54,272 nt of DNA from a virus: positions 1-54,272 of IMG/VR virus record IMGVR_UViG_3300035701_000040; one strand, 5' to 3'. The translations under genes and the position numbers were made by a program. Shown here in pieces: positions 35,101-43,124 of this stretch. The notes beneath the pieces are model-generated. The model was not told the origin of the DNA and did not search any database. It saw nothing but the letters and a program-made list of their open reading frames with translations. Position 1 is the stretch's first letter, and every line of letters starts with the position of its first letter.

Positions 35101-36830
35101 AAGTCTCCTACGCGCTCAGTGCGCTTCTTGCCAGACTCAGCCCGACTGATTCTGTCAAGATTGGTGTTAGCCATAAGCTGCTGAGCATACATGCCTCCCT
35201 CAGCATAAGTAAATGGCAGCTTGGGGTCTTCATCCGGCCCGCCAAAGGGCTTCTTCGAGCCGGGAGCACGAGGCGGTGGGGGGTACTGCTCACGGGCAAT
35301 CCACCCGAACAGGCCAGCCATGAACACATCGTCGTGCCCCTTGCGAACCTCGAAGTCAAAGACGTGGCCGGAGCGTTGCATGTTCTCAGCCTGCTGAATG
35401 AAGGTCTTGTCCATTGGGCAGCAACGCTTATGAGCAAGCGCACCACGAAACGTGGCGAAAGCCAGCTCGCGGCTGCGGTAGCTCGTTTCCCAGCCAAGCG
35501 AGGCGCGGCGGGCTTTACCAGGAGCGGCGTCATCGCGGGAGCCCCGCCAGAAGTAGAGATTGGGATAGTAATAGACATCACGAAGGCGCTTCTGTGTCAC
35601 GAGTCCGAGGTTCCCCGTCAGCTCGACATTGATGAGAGCACAATGGTTGCCTGCACGATAGTAGCGACCTGCGGCGTTGGCGAGGACGGTTAAAGTCTCT
35701 GGGTCAACCTTCTCGTCATAAACGGCAGCGCATTTGCCGGAGTGCCCATTCCAGATGAACATGCAAGCAAAGTCACCATACTCAGTGCCACGAGCGGCGT
35801 CAACACCGATGTAGTACCAACTCGCATCGTCAGGGTGCTCGTAGATGCGCCACCCGCCAGAGGCAGGCTCAAACTGGCTTCGGTCACGGTCAACCAGCTC
35901 GATGTGGCCTTTGGCAATAGGCTCAGCTTGAGTCTCACGCATGTAAGCGAGTTCGGCGCGGCTAAAGGAGGGGTCGCCCGACACCTGGAACGCGACACCT
36001 GGACACCACGGATACTGTTCCATGAACACGTCTTCGAGGCCGTGGCACTTTGACTCCATCGTATAGCGATACCAAGCGATTTGGGCTTTCGTTGCCTTAT
36101 ACGGCCTGCCCATCAGCTCCTTTTCGACATCGCCGCTAGGGGCATCGCTGGCCTCATCGGGGTTGCGCACACATGCAGGGTCTTCGAGCCAGCCTAAGAA
36201 CACCGGCAGATAGCCATTATCTCCATGACAAGCGGACTCCCAGTAGTTGTAGAACGCCTCACCATCATCGGTCTTGCCATTCGCCGTTGATTCGATGATG
36301 ATGATGGAGTTCGGGTCGTGGTCACTAACTGTGGGCAGTAAACTTGTGAAGCTGTCTTGACCAGGGTATCGCGCAGCTTCCGAAAGATGCAGACCAGAAA
36401 GTGTCAATCCATGCCCACTTATGACGTTACCCGCCGTGGCGATGCGAAGCTCACTTGCGCCTGCTGCGTGCGGGAAGTAGATTTTTCGTTGTGTTGGTTT
36501 AGGCAGCTCAAACGGCATGGAGCGAGCCCAAGTAAGCGGGTCTTTGAATAGGTCAATACTGGTGTTGAAGTCGTGTGCAACGATGAGAGCTTGAGCACCA
36601 GCTAGGGCATTGCAATGGGCAAACAGCATCCCATCGGAGAGCTTTGAGAACCCTACGCGGCGGCTCTTAACGCAGATGGCTCGAAGCGGGACGCCTGTGG
36701 CTCGCTGACGCTTGTAACCCTCAAGGGCTTTGCGCTGATTGAAGTTGAAGATGAATGGGGATTGGATGCCTAAGTCCCGATGGCGAATAGGCAGCTTAGC
36801 GAGGAACTTTTCAACGTGGTCTAAATTCAC
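35097..36830 (-). CDS. terL: Terminase large subunit (TerL)
   Basis: 577 aa. ATPase part: adenine/Walker A-like VKSRRVGFSKLSD (about 53-66) and a Walker B-like strand ending GLHLSEAARYP. Nuclease part: IGVDAARGTEYGD (first acidic residue), INVELTGNLG and GHDDVFMAGLFGW (GHDD motif). It pumps and cuts DNA at the portal. Upstream genes encode small DNA- or zinc-binding proteins that may include the small subunit. Confidence 0.9.
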   Translation of the reverse strand: MNLDHVEKFLAKLPIRHRDLGIQSPFIFNFNQRKALEGYKRQRATGVPLRAICVKSRRVGFSKLSDGMLFAHCNALAGAQALIVAHDFNTSIDLFKDPLTWARSMPFELPKPTQRKIYFPHAAGASELRIATAGNVISGHGLTLSGLHLSEAARYPGQDSFTSLLPTVSDHDPNSIIIIESTANGKTDDGEAFYNYWESACHGDNGYLPVFLGWLEDPACVRNPDEASDAPSGDVEKELMGRPYKATKAQIAWYRYTMESKCHGLEDVFMEQYPWCPGVAFQVSGDPSFSRAELAYMRETQAEPIAKGHIELVDRDRSQFEPASGGWRIYEHPDDASWYYIGVDAARGTEYGDFACMFIWNGHSGKCAAVYDEKVDPETLTVLANAAGRYYRAGNHCALINVELTGNLGLVTQKRLRDVYYYPNLYFWRGSRDDAAPGKARRASLGWETSYRSRELAFATFRGALAHKRCCPMDKTFIQQAENMQRSGHVFDFEVRKGHDDVFMAGLFGWIAREQYPPPPRAPGSKKPFGGPDEDPKLPFTYAEGGMYAQQLMANTNLDRISRAESGKKRTERVGDL

Positions 36831-36833
36831 AAC

Positions 36834-37574
36834 CTATCCCTTCGCAGCAGCGGGCGCGAACTGTCCCGCGCTAATACCTGCTGTGTAGCAACGAGCTGAG
36901 CACCACACATCGTTGGTGATAATCTGCGTCACTGGGTCACGGCGAGCCTGAATCATCTTGGCTTGGCGGAGGTCAGGAATCGGACGGCCACACTGGACGC
37001 AGGTGTAGTTACCTTCCTCAGCGGCACTGACGCGAGATTGCAGCTTACGAGCGCCCTCCTCAAGCAGCGCATGAGCAGCATCGAGAGTGTCTTGGCCTTC
37101 TCGCAGGTCGCAAGTATCCCAGTTGGGGAGCACTACCATAGTACTGCCAGCAGGCCAGCTCTTAACGTCGGGGCTATCTTCAATGACGACCTCAGCAGGG
37201 GCAACTCCCCTTGCATGGAAGGGCAGCTCACTCTCCTTGCGAACGACGCGGCGCGGAGCTTGAGTTGGGGCTGGCTCTAGGCCCACAACGTCAGGAGCAA
37301 GCGGACGGCCTTGAACTGCGGGGTCGTTCTCTCCTAGACCTCCAATGCTGTGTCGAGCGGGGTCAATCGCGCCTCCTGAGCCAGCTTCGGGGAGCCTACC
37401 ATAGTTCGGAGGAGGGTCAGGTGGAGCTTCACCACGAGGGGCTTTGGGCTCCACAGCAGCAGCTTGGCGATTAGCGAGCCGAGTGGCAGCAGACTTCTGT
37501 TGAGCTGCACGGCGAGCTTCAGGCGTCATCGCAGCGAAGCCTCGCGGGACCTTCACAACGGGTGTGTCAGACAT
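36834..37574 (-). CDS. Zinc-finger protein upstream of TerL
   Basis: 246 aa, GGAG seven bases before the ATG. The N-terminus is basic and disordered (MTPEARRAAQQKSAATRLAN). The C-terminus has CVQCGRPIPD and then VWCSARC, a two-pair zinc site. Location suggests a packaging role, perhaps the small terminase, but no classic HTH is seen. Confidence 0.5.
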   Translation of the reverse strand: MSDTPVVKVPRGFAAMTPEARRAAQQKSAATRLANRQAAAVEPKAPRGEAPPDPPPNYGRLPEAGSGGAIDPARHSIGGLGENDPAVQGRPLAPDVVGLEPAPTQAPRRVVRKESELPFHARGVAPAEVVIEDSPDVKSWPAGSTMVVLPNWDTCDLREGQDTLDAAHALLEEGARKLQSRVSAAEEGNYTCVQCGRPIPDLRQAKMIQARRDPVTQIITNDVWCSARCYTAGISAGQFAPAAAKG

Positions 37575-37584
37575 GAGCGCTCTC

Positions 37585-37791
37585 CTATTGGGTCGATGGG
37601 ACTAGTGGTGGCTCCGGAGGCGGCATGGCTTCGACGGGGGTGACCCGCTGTGCCATCATGGGCCGAATCTTCTGCACCATCATCAATTCGCGGAAGTATT
37701 CAACGAGGCCCAGCACCAGAACCATGTTGCTTGGGTGCTGCACCTGAATGTCTCCGGTTGCTTCATCGAACTCGATTACGATTCGCTGCAT
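37585..37791 (-). CDS. Hypothetical protein (68 aa)
   Basis: AAGGAG precedes the ATG at 37791. The beginning (MQRIVIEFDEATGDIQVQ) is a beta hairpin, followed by a helix (LVEYFRELMMVQKI) and a Pro-rich tail. Common phage small-protein style; function unknown. Confidence 0.6.
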   Translation of the reverse strand: MQRIVIEFDEATGDIQVQHPSNMVLVLGLVEYFRELMMVQKIRPMMAQRVTPVEAMPPPEPPLVPSTQ

Positions 37792-37802
37792 GGTGTTCTC
37801 CT

Positions 37803-37943
37803 TCACCTGTTCAACACTGGATTATAGGACGGAGGCATCGAAGGCCAGCAGGGAAGCGGTTGTGGCACCGATGACCACCCGCAGTACGGACACGCTTTCG
37901 GACTCGGTACGTCAATCAGGGTGTGACATTGCGGACAGTGCAT
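37803..37943 (-). CDS. Zinc-ribbon micro-protein (46 aa)
   Basis: AAGGAG lies seven bases before the ATG. MHCPQCHTLID and KACPYCGW give two CxxC knuckles 14 residues apart, a classic zinc ribbon. Its size hides it from most gene callers. It sits among other small zinc proteins before TerL. Confidence 0.65.
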   Translation of the reverse strand: MHCPQCHTLIDVPSPKACPYCGWSSVPQPLPCWPSMPPSYNPVLNR

Positions 37944-37954
37944 CGACAGCTCCT

Positions 37955-38179
37955 TCAAGTGGAATGCAATCTCTTGGGCCGCAACCGTTGCTGAGCAGCG
38001 TGTTGACGAAGCTGAGCGTCTCGCCGCTGCTGCTGAGCTGCATAGGCTTTAGTGACGACCCGGATGCTCTTACAATTCCTGCAACCAAATATCCAATGGT
38101 CATCAGCTTCACCAAGCACGACGATTTGAGAGCGTTCGCACTCGCCCTTCTCGAAGGCTGCACACAGTGGCAGCTCCAT
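37955..38179 (-). CDS. Small phage protein with CxxC (74 aa)
   Basis: The ATG overlaps the preceding stop (ATGA). Contains ADDHWIFGCRNCKSIRVVTK, then a Gln/Arg-rich helix (AYAAQQQRRDAQLRQHAAQQ). The CxxC and the C near residue 14 could bind zinc. Similar proteins recur in environmental phages, without known function. Confidence 0.6.
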   Translation of the reverse strand: MELPLCAAFEKGECERSQIVVLGEADDHWIFGCRNCKSIRVVTKAYAAQQQRRDAQLRQHAAQQRLRPKRLHST

Positions 38180-38682
38180 CAGAGTACCCCCAATGTCGAG
38201 CTGCTTCGTGCTCCCTGGCTCAAGTCACGGTGCTTCTTGAATCCCTGCCCGCGCGCCGGAGGCCAAGTTCCGCGCCGGATTCGAGAGCGCATAGCGAAGA
38301 TACGCTGCCCACGAACCCCCAATCTACGAGCCACTTCTGGACAAGCGCCGATGGCAGAGGTGTACCCAGCTTCGATGCCGCAGATGATTTTGGCGTAGAG
38401 CCATTCACCGGGCTGAGGCCGCTTGCCACGGACTTGCTCCCAGTGGTCGAGGCGGAGCTTCAGGCGCTCCAGCATCCGAGCGCGGAGTTCGGGAGGTTGA
38501 CCCTCGAACAGCATTCGGCGCGGGTGCCGCTTGAGCTTGCGCTCAAAGCTGAAGTCCTCACCAAGTAGGCGCAGGTTGCGGAGCTTCTCCTTGTGAGGCA
38601 TGAAGCCAGATGGGTTCTCCCCTTCCGGCATGATGATAGGGTGCTTGCGGAAGCTGGTGCCGTCGATGAAGGTCGAGGACAT
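38179..38682 (-). CDS. Candidate DNA-binding protein upstream of TerL (167 aa)
   Basis: The ATG at 38682 is about eight bases after a promoter -10 (38691-38696), so the message is probably near-leaderless. Basic and helical, with a possible HTH (CGIEAGYTSAIGACPEVARR then LGVRGQRIFAMRSRIRR). Small terminase or regulator are options; neither is proven. Confidence 0.55.
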   Translation of the reverse strand: MSSTFIDGTSFRKHPIIMPEGENPSGFMPHKEKLRNLRLLGEDFSFERKLKRHPRRMLFEGQPPELRARMLERLKLRLDHWEQVRGKRPQPGEWLYAKIICGIEAGYTSAIGACPEVARRLGVRGQRIFAMRSRIRRGTWPPARGQGFKKHRDLSQGARSSSTLGVL

Positions 38683-38690
38683 CGCGGACA

Positions 38691-38719
38691 GGGTTAGCAC
38701 AAGTTGCATGGCCTGTCAA
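38691..38719 (-). promoter_or_regulatory. Sigma70-like promoter, near-leaderless
   Basis: TTGACA (38714-38719), 17-base spacer ending TTGTGC, then TAACCC as a weak -10 (38691-38696). The ATG of the 167-aa gene lies eight bases downstream. The TGA stop of the preceding gene is embedded in the TTGACA. Confidence 0.55.
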
Positions 38720-38907
38720 GCTATTTCTGTGGGAGCTGCCGTAACTGGTTGATTCTGTGGCTGCTGTGGGCGATGCGGCCACCGCTTCTCCCTCGCCTTC
38801 CGCATGTTCTCACGGGTAGCAGCGAGCTTCTTCGGGGTGCGAATCCTACCTAGCTGGCTAAGGTATTCGCGGGCTTCAGGGGTCAATGTCGGCTTCTGGT
38901 TGTCCAT
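38716..38907 (-). CDS. Small basic protein (63 aa)
   Basis: ATG at 38907, six bases after a -10 element, with no ribosome site, so it is probably translated from a leaderless message. Sequence: LTPEAREYLSQLGRIRTPKK, then KLAATRENMRKAREKRW, an Arg/Lys-rich helix that may bind nucleic acid. Its stop codon lies within the -35 of the next promoter. Confidence 0.6.
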   Translation of the reverse strand: MDNQKPTLTPEAREYLSQLGRIRTPKKLAATRENMRKAREKRWPHRPQQPQNQPVTAAPTEIA

Positions 38908-38913
38908 GACCAC

Positions 38914-38943
38914 AGCCTACCACAACCCACCCCGGCTTGTCAA
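38914..38943 (-). promoter_or_regulatory. Sigma70-like promoter, leaderless
   Basis: AACCGCTTGACA (-35 at 38938-38943), 18-base spacer ending TTGTGG, TAGGCT (-10 at 38914-38919), then ATG six bases on. The stop codon of the 109-aa ORF is the TGA within TTGACA. Confidence 0.6.
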
Positions 38944-39260
38944 GCGGTTTGTGAGTCGGACGCATCTTTCGCTTCCTCCATGACAAGCCTCGAAACCCTC
39001 TCTGCGATAGTATCTCGTGCTTTAGCTATCTCATCAAACCAGCCATCGTATAGGACTGTGAAGTAGCGGCCCGTCAGCCCGCCGTGCTTGTGCTTCTCCA
39101 TGAACTCATCGAAGGCCTTGCCTAAGCCGGGGTTGGTACACCACCCAGAGCTGGGGTAGTACTTTCCGAGGTAGAACTTGGCCTTATCTATATCGAACTG
39201 ACCATCTGGTGAGTCATTGAGACACTTGACACACAGGAGATACATTCTCTGGTTTGCCAT
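38940..39260 (-). CDS. Hypothetical early-type protein (106 aa)
   Basis: First gene of the minus strand. The ATG at 39260 is seven bases after a good -10 and lacks a ribosome site, so a leaderless message is likely. Contains MYLLCVKCLNDSPDG (CxxC), then FYLGKYYPSSGW and an acidic helical C-terminus. No family recognised. Confidence 0.6.
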   Translation of the reverse strand: MANQRMYLLCVKCLNDSPDGQFDIDKAKFYLGKYYPSSGWCTNPGLGKAFDEFMEKHKHGGLTGRYFTVLYDGWFDEIAKARDTIAERVSRLVMEEAKDASDSQTA

Positions 39261-39267
39261 GATGGAC

Positions 39268-39297
39268 ACTATACCACACTTACCAACCTCCTGTCAA
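39268..39297 (-). promoter_or_regulatory. Strong sigma70-like promoter, leaderless
   Basis: AACCGCTTGACA (-35 at 39292-39297), 18-base spacer ending TGTGG, TATAGT (-10 at 39268-39273). The ATG begins seven bases after the -10, at the expected start of transcription. This is the best of the minus-strand set and the entry to the left-going unit. Confidence 0.7.
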
Positions 39298-39570
39298 GCG
39301 GTTATCGCATACGAGCTATAGATTTCGCTAGCCTCTCACCCACCACCCGTTATTGTGTTCACCAGCGGATTGTGTATAGAGACTAGGGCTATACAACGCC
39401 TCGCGTCTCGTGAGCGCGCGCGCCTGGGCTCGCAAGCGCGGCTGACGCGCCTCGCGCGCGAGGAGGCTCCACACGGGCGAGCGCGCGGGCCAGCGTGGGC
39501 GGGCGCGTCGCGGGCGGACCGCCCTGGGGTGCGCCAGATTGCGCCGGTCGGACAATTTGTCGCAACGGAT

Positions 39571-39582
39571 ATGGAATTCCAT
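39571..39582. repeat. Perfect 12-bp palindrome
   Basis: ATGGAATTCCAT, flanked on both sides by copies of AACGGATAT. A dimeric protein could bind here. It lies at the sharp change from GC-rich to AT-richer DNA. Confidence 0.6.
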
Positions 39583-39931
39583 TTATCATATACCAAATAA
39601 CGGATATTGCCCCGTCAGTTGCAAACCCAGTTGTCGCCGATTGTTTGTTCTCAACAAGTTACAACAGCAACGGTTTTTGGCACGGCGATTGCAAGGTTGT
39701 TTGGCGACAATCGAACGTGAGCGGCCAATCGGGACACCCAATCCCGACGGGCGACGGGGAGCAAGCCTTCCCCACGGGTTCAGCCTAAGAACTGGGCCTG
39801 CATGAGTCCCGCTAGGCGCTGCCAAGCGCGCAAGTGCCGCACTCGTAAGGCGTGGAACTATGCGGGCGATTGTCGGGCACCGAGCGTATCGAAACGGCGC
39901 ATACCGATAAGGCCGGAACATTAGTCGCCAT

Positions 39932-39961
39932 GCCGGTATGCATATTCTACCGGCCTTTCCT
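39932..39961 (+). terminator. Hairpin with pyrimidine tail
   Basis: GCCGGTA and TACCGGC pair perfectly (7 bp, 9-base loop) and are followed by CTTTCCTT on the plus strand. It may stop transcription from upstream, or be a 5' hairpin before the first plus-strand gene. Confidence 0.4.
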
Positions 39962-40017
39962 TGCGCATCCCGCTGTAAAGCTGAGGTGTGCTAATTCAAC
40001 CTAGCGTGGAGGAAATT

Positions 40018-40242
40018 GTGCAAAACCAGACTCTCACAGTGACATTCTCGCAGTTCGACGACAAGAAACATTCCGTCCGCTATCGGGCGGATTCCAACGG
40101 CAAGGCAGCGATCGCCTTGCGTGACATCTACGTGGACAAGCTTGCGCTCGCGGAGAAGGGGCTGCCCCAGCACAACAAGCTCAAGGTCACCATCGAAGTG
40201 CTGCCCGAAGCAGCAACCGAACGGCCAGCGAAGGTCGAGTAA
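40018..40242 (+). CDS. Conserved-type small phage protein (74 aa)
   Basis: GTG start five bases after GGAGG. Beta-rich (TLTVTFSQFDDKKHSVRY), then ALRDIYVDKLAL and KLKVTIEV. First gene of the plus-strand unit. The fold looks like a small beta protein; function unknown. Confidence 0.65.
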   Translation: MQNQTLTVTFSQFDDKKHSVRYRADSNGKAAIALRDIYVDKLALAEKGLPQHNKLKVTIEVLPEAATERPAKVE

Positions 40243-40302
40243 CAGTCCAGAGTGGTCTACTGTTTAGGCCACTCCCAGCGCATCTAGCGCAAGGAGTACA
40301 GC

Positions 40303-40365
40303 GTGCCGTGGGATGCGGTGTTCATGCTGGCGGTGAAGGCGTCGATGCAGGAGGTGCAACAATGA
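40303..40365 (+). CDS. Possible 20-residue leader peptide
   Basis: AAGGAG six bases before a GTG; reads VPWDAVFMLAVKASMQEVQQ and ends in an ATGA overlap with the next gene. It contains that gene's ribosome site. Could be a coupling leader; too short to be sure. Confidence 0.35.
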   Translation: MPWDAVFMLAVKASMQEVQQ

Positions 40366-40721
40366 AAGCGGCATTCGACTTCGATATAGCGGTAAGCTAC
40401 GACTACGTATCGAAGAGGAAATACCACTTAGTGTCCAAGAGCCAGCTTAGGAAGTTAGCGCAAGCTCTAGGGCTGAAAGCTGGCGAGTTTGACCTGCGTT
40501 CCAACATGGGTGGTGACGCAGTATCGGGTGAAGTAACACTCCACACGGACAACTTATATGTTCAAGTAAGCCAACCATTTGCAGACCTGCTAGGCATCCT
40601 ACTTCGCACATGCAAAGGCAGGAAGGACTATTGCGGAGGGCCAAACCACTTCGCGCCAGCTAACCTGCTAAACTCGCCACAACTACTCGCGGAGCACATC
40701 AGAAAAGCTCTTGGCGTATAG
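40362..40721 (+). CDS. Hypothetical protein (119 aa)
   Basis: GGAGGTGC before the ATG. Mixed alpha/beta (KYHLVSKSQLRKLAQALGL, NLYVQVSQPFADLLGILLRT). No family recognised. It belongs to the first plus-strand gene group. Confidence 0.6.
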   Translation: MKAAFDFDIAVSYDYVSKRKYHLVSKSQLRKLAQALGLKAGEFDLRSNMGGDAVSGEVTLHTDNLYVQVSQPFADLLGILLRTCKGRKDYCGGPNHFAPANLLNSPQLLAEHIRKALGV

Positions 40722-40743
40722 CAGGAGTGGCATCAAAAACCGC

Positions 40744-40772
40744 TTGACAGACTGTGCGAGAGGGTGTATAAG
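40744..40772 (+). promoter_or_regulatory. Sigma70-like promoter
   Basis: AACCGCTTGACA (-35 at 40744-40749), 17-base spacer ending GGGTG, TATAAG (-10 at 40767-40772). It shares a 12-mer around -35 with two minus-strand promoters at 38.9 and 39.3 kb. It lies upstream of the small genes that lead into the ubiquitin-like cluster. Confidence 0.65.
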
Positions 40773-40796
40773 GTCGAGGAAAGTTGGAGGTGCCAA

Positions 40797-41009
40797 GTGT
40801 ACAAGATGAACTTCTACTGCACAAAAGAGGCCGACGGCAGCATCCATGTTCAGAATGCCGTCATGGGCCACTTGGGGCAGCATCACGTCCACACGCTAGA
40901 GGACTTCGAGCAGTGGGGCAAAGGTGTTGACCTAGCCCATATCGTTATGCTTAAGGACTGCGCACCTTGCTCTTGCGGACTTAAGGCGGGTGAGGTCAAA
41001 GACGGTTGA
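40797..41009 (+). CDS. Hypothetical protein (70 aa)
   Basis: GTG start six bases after GGAGG; an ATG three codons on is an alternative with poorer spacing. Contains YCTKEADGSIHVQNAVMGHL and DCAPCSCG, with His and Cys groups that could hold metal. Function unknown. Confidence 0.55.
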   Translation: MYKMNFYCTKEADGSIHVQNAVMGHLGQHHVHTLEDFEQWGKGVDLAHIVMLKDCAPCSCGLKAGEVKDG

Positions 41010-41056
41010 TGCGTAGTGAGAGTCTAGTTTTGCACACCTTTAATCGGAGGTGCAAC

Positions 41057-41206
41057 ATGCTGAGACTGGTCGAACCTGAGCCGCTGCCGATGGAGTTCGA
41101 GCTTGTTGACAACGCGGTATTCGAGCTTGAACCCGCAGGGCTCGGGCTGTTCAAGCCTGTGTACCGATGGACGTTGGAGGAAATTGAGACGAGGCTGCAA
41201 AACTAG
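41057..41206 (+). CDS. Small conserved-type protein (49 aa)
   Basis: GGAGGTGC before the ATG. Reads MLRLVEPEPLPMEFELVDN, then PVYRWTLEEIETRL. Acidic alpha/beta mini-protein; function unknown. Confidence 0.55.
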   Translation: MLRLVEPEPLPMEFELVDNAVFELEPAGLGLFKPVYRWTLEEIETRLQN

Positions 41207-41242
41207 CGTGAGTAGCATTGAGCATTAGCTGGTAGCTAGCTA

Positions 41243-41260
41243 GTGCTCACTGGTGCTCAC
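41243..41260. repeat. Two 10-bp direct repeats GTGCTCACTx
   Basis: GTGCTCACTG GTGCTCACTA, in a gap just before the 83-aa gene. One helical turn per unit; the same unit recurs four times at 43761-43800. Confidence 0.55.
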
Positions 41261-41281
41261 TAGCACCAATGAAGGTGCGAT

Positions 41282-41533
41282 ATGTCGAGTGGGCCTGTAC
41301 CACCTGAATACTCTGCTGCGGTTAAGGTAGTCGTCAAGCGGTACTGCACGAAGCAAGAGCTGTGTAGGGCCATCAGCAAACACATTGAGGGTAGGTTCAC
41401 AGTGTTTAATCCTATGCTGACGCGCCATGTACAGCCAGCGGAGATAATCAAGCCGGGCCAGTATATAGCTGCCTCTAGCTACACGCTGGGGGAGTGGCCT
41501 ATCAAGGTTCTGGCTGTCGAGGTTATCGGGTAG
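41282..41533 (+). CDS. Hypothetical protein (83 aa)
   Basis: AAGGTGC before the ATG. Contains VKVVVKRYCTKQELCRAISK and ITAAS-type strands ending KVLAVEVIG. It is just upstream of the Ubl gene and may be co-expressed with it. No family recognised. Confidence 0.55.
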   Translation: MSSGPVPPEYSAAVKVVVKRYCTKQELCRAISKHIEGRFTVFNPMLTRHVQPAEIIKPGQYIAASSYTLGEWPIKVLAVEVIG

Positions 41534-41592
41534 CGGTGAGATACCTTACCGCCTCTCGCTGCATTCGGCAGCAACCTGAATGGAGGTGCCCT

Positions 41593-41877
41593 ATGGCAAC
41601 CAAAAAGAAGGCTGCCAAGAAGCGCGAGCCGGGTCAGGAAGTATGGGAACCGGCTGGAGCTGTCTCGACCGTCCGCGTGGTCATCAACGGTGAGCAAGCG
41701 GGTGAGGCGGGACAGCATGAGACTATCGGTGACGTGGCGAAGCGGTTCGCTCAGGCCCACGGCTTGCGGCGATTCTCTGTTGTCACTGATGGTCAGAAGC
41801 GCACAACGGCGGCTGGCGATACCTTGCTTACTAGAGTCCGCACTCTAGAGCTGGTAGCCAAAGACGCGCAGGGGTAG
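41593..41877 (+). CDS. Ubiquitin-like (beta-grasp) protein ending in Gly
   Basis: 94 aa. A Lys/Arg-rich N-terminal tail (MATKKKAAKKREPG) precedes a ubiquitin-like pattern: strands VSTVRVVING, helix TIGDVAKRFAQAHGL, strand FSVVTDGQKR, and a final strand TLELVAKDAQG. The last residue is Gly, as needed for activation by an E1. GGAGGTGCC precedes the ATG. It is followed by E2-like, E1 and JAMM genes, which strongly supports the call. Targets unknown. A sulfur-carrier role is the main alternative. Confidence 0.7.
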   Translation: MATKKKAAKKREPGQEVWEPAGAVSTVRVVINGEQAGEAGQHETIGDVAKRFAQAHGLRRFSVVTDGQKRTTAAGDTLLTRVRTLELVAKDAQG

Positions 41878-42002
41878 CGCCCTGTGCTCACTGCGGCTAG
41901 CCTCAGTGGGCCGAGCGAGTGCCAATCGCGGCATGGTTCGGCTCACTTTGGGTAGGCACAGGAGACGGCTTACCGATTCTGCTCAGAGAGGAGGTGAATG
42001 CT

Positions 42003-43121
42003 ATGCAAAGAGCTAGAGTTAATTTGAGGCGGGATGCTGGGGGAGAGCTGGTGCTCACTATCACTGGAGCACTAGAGCCCTCCACAAGCGCTGTGCTGGC
42101 GAAGCTGCCAAAGACGGCGTTTAGGGGAATGGATAGATGGAGGCGCAGTAGGCTGAGCAGGCAGCCAATGCGGGAAGTGGTGTCCGAAGCTATCAGCTAC
42201 GGCACCTCCATCGAAACCGTGTCCAATGCCATCGCTGCTGCTATTCTGGAAACCCAGATAGCCAACGGCGAAGGCTTCACGTCTGAGGCTCCACTAGGGT
42301 TGGAAGGCCAGGACTTGCTGGTAGCGGGCTCGCCTGCGCTGCTAGCGGTCGGCACGGGGCTATTCCAGCTCACACCCATCGGGGTGATAGACGGTGCCAA
42401 AGGACTCAAGACGCTCCGGGAGAAGGCGCGGAGGCAAGTCGCGGCTGAGGCGGCTGCTCTCAAGGCCAATGCTGAGCAGGAAGCTGCTCGCATCGTCCAA
42501 CGGGCGGCTGAAATCGAGCACCGGGCGAGGGAATCAGCGCAAGAGTTGGTTCGCTCACCACTGGGCCGGGTGCCTACGGACATCATGGCGCATTACCCGC
42601 TACGCAGTAACCCGCTGTCGGTGGGGGTACACCTAGACGTGGTAGTGACAGAGTTCGTGAAGACTTTAGAGGGGCAAGTAAAACACTGGGCTGCTAGTGA
42701 GGCGCTGAGTGCAACAACTCTGCTCTGGGTGCCATTCGACCCAGCAACGGGCACGCTGAATGTCAGGAACTCTAGGGTTGACGCTGGGGCATACCAGCTT
42801 CCGCACGCCTCGCACGGGGGCACTTGTGTTGACTTGGCACGGGAGCCGAGGCCGTTTACGAGCTGCGCCAGTGTGGAGTGGCTCCAGCAGCAGTTGCAGG
42901 GTGCGTTCCGGGTAGTCAACCTGTCGTCGCTGCTGCTCTGGCCGAGGCATGGCTGGCATCCGGTTATCAAGAGCGTGTGCCCACCGGATGTGCTGAAGGC
43001 AGCGGACGAGAGGGTTCCTTGGGGCCAAGTTACGACCCGCCCGACTTCCGTTGAGCTAGTTGGCGCGGAGGCGGAGGGTGACGAGGAGTGGCAGGTCGCC
43101 CGAGTAGAAGGGGAGAGGTGA
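42003..43121 (+). CDS. Candidate E2-like conjugating protein
   Basis: 373 aa from the ATG after GAGGAGGTG. Residues 1-135 have no recognised domain. 136-186 is a coiled coil (EKARRQVAAEAAALKANAEQ). The C-terminal domain has VLWVPFDPATGTLNVR-type strands, then LPHASHGGTCVDL (267-279). The His-x4-Gly-x-Cys layout resembles the active-site region of prokaryotic E2-like proteins, with C275 as the candidate catalytic Cys. It lies between Ubl and E1 genes. The assignment is an inference from motif and context. Confidence 0.5.
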   Translation: MQRARVNLRRDAGGELVLTITGALEPSTSAVLAKLPKTAFRGMDRWRRSRLSRQPMREVVSEAISYGTSIETVSNAIAAAILETQIANGEGFTSEAPLGLEGQDLLVAGSPALLAVGTGLFQLTPIGVIDGAKGLKTLREKARRQVAAEAAALKANAEQEAARIVQRAAEIEHRARESAQELVRSPLGRVPTDIMAHYPLRSNPLSVGVHLDVVVTEFVKTLEGQVKHWAASEALSATTLLWVPFDPATGTLNVRNSRVDAGAYQLPHASHGGTCVDLAREPRPFTSCASVEWLQQQLQGAFRVVNLSSLLLWPRHGWHPVIKSVCPPDVLKAADERVPWGQVTTRPTSVELVGAEAEGDEEWQVARVEGER

Positions 43122-43124
43122 ACA

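Larger units (their letters stand above)
39298..40017. other. Divergent non-coding region; candidate origin or packaging region
   Basis: About 720 bases with no convincing gene. 39405-39545 is extremely GC-rich, with repeated GCGCGC. It is followed by an AT-richer stretch (39550-39660) with a 12-bp palindrome, a 9-bp direct repeat AACGGATAT (39564-39572, 39599-39607), and hairpins TCGGGA/TCCCGA (39729-39747) and GGGGA/TCCCC (39756-39773). A 40-codon frame at 39801 lacks a ribosome site. All transcription diverges from here. Confidence 0.5.

Noticed and set aside
39801-39923. 40-codon basic frame in the divergent region
   Set aside because: No ribosome site or overlap with a neighbour.
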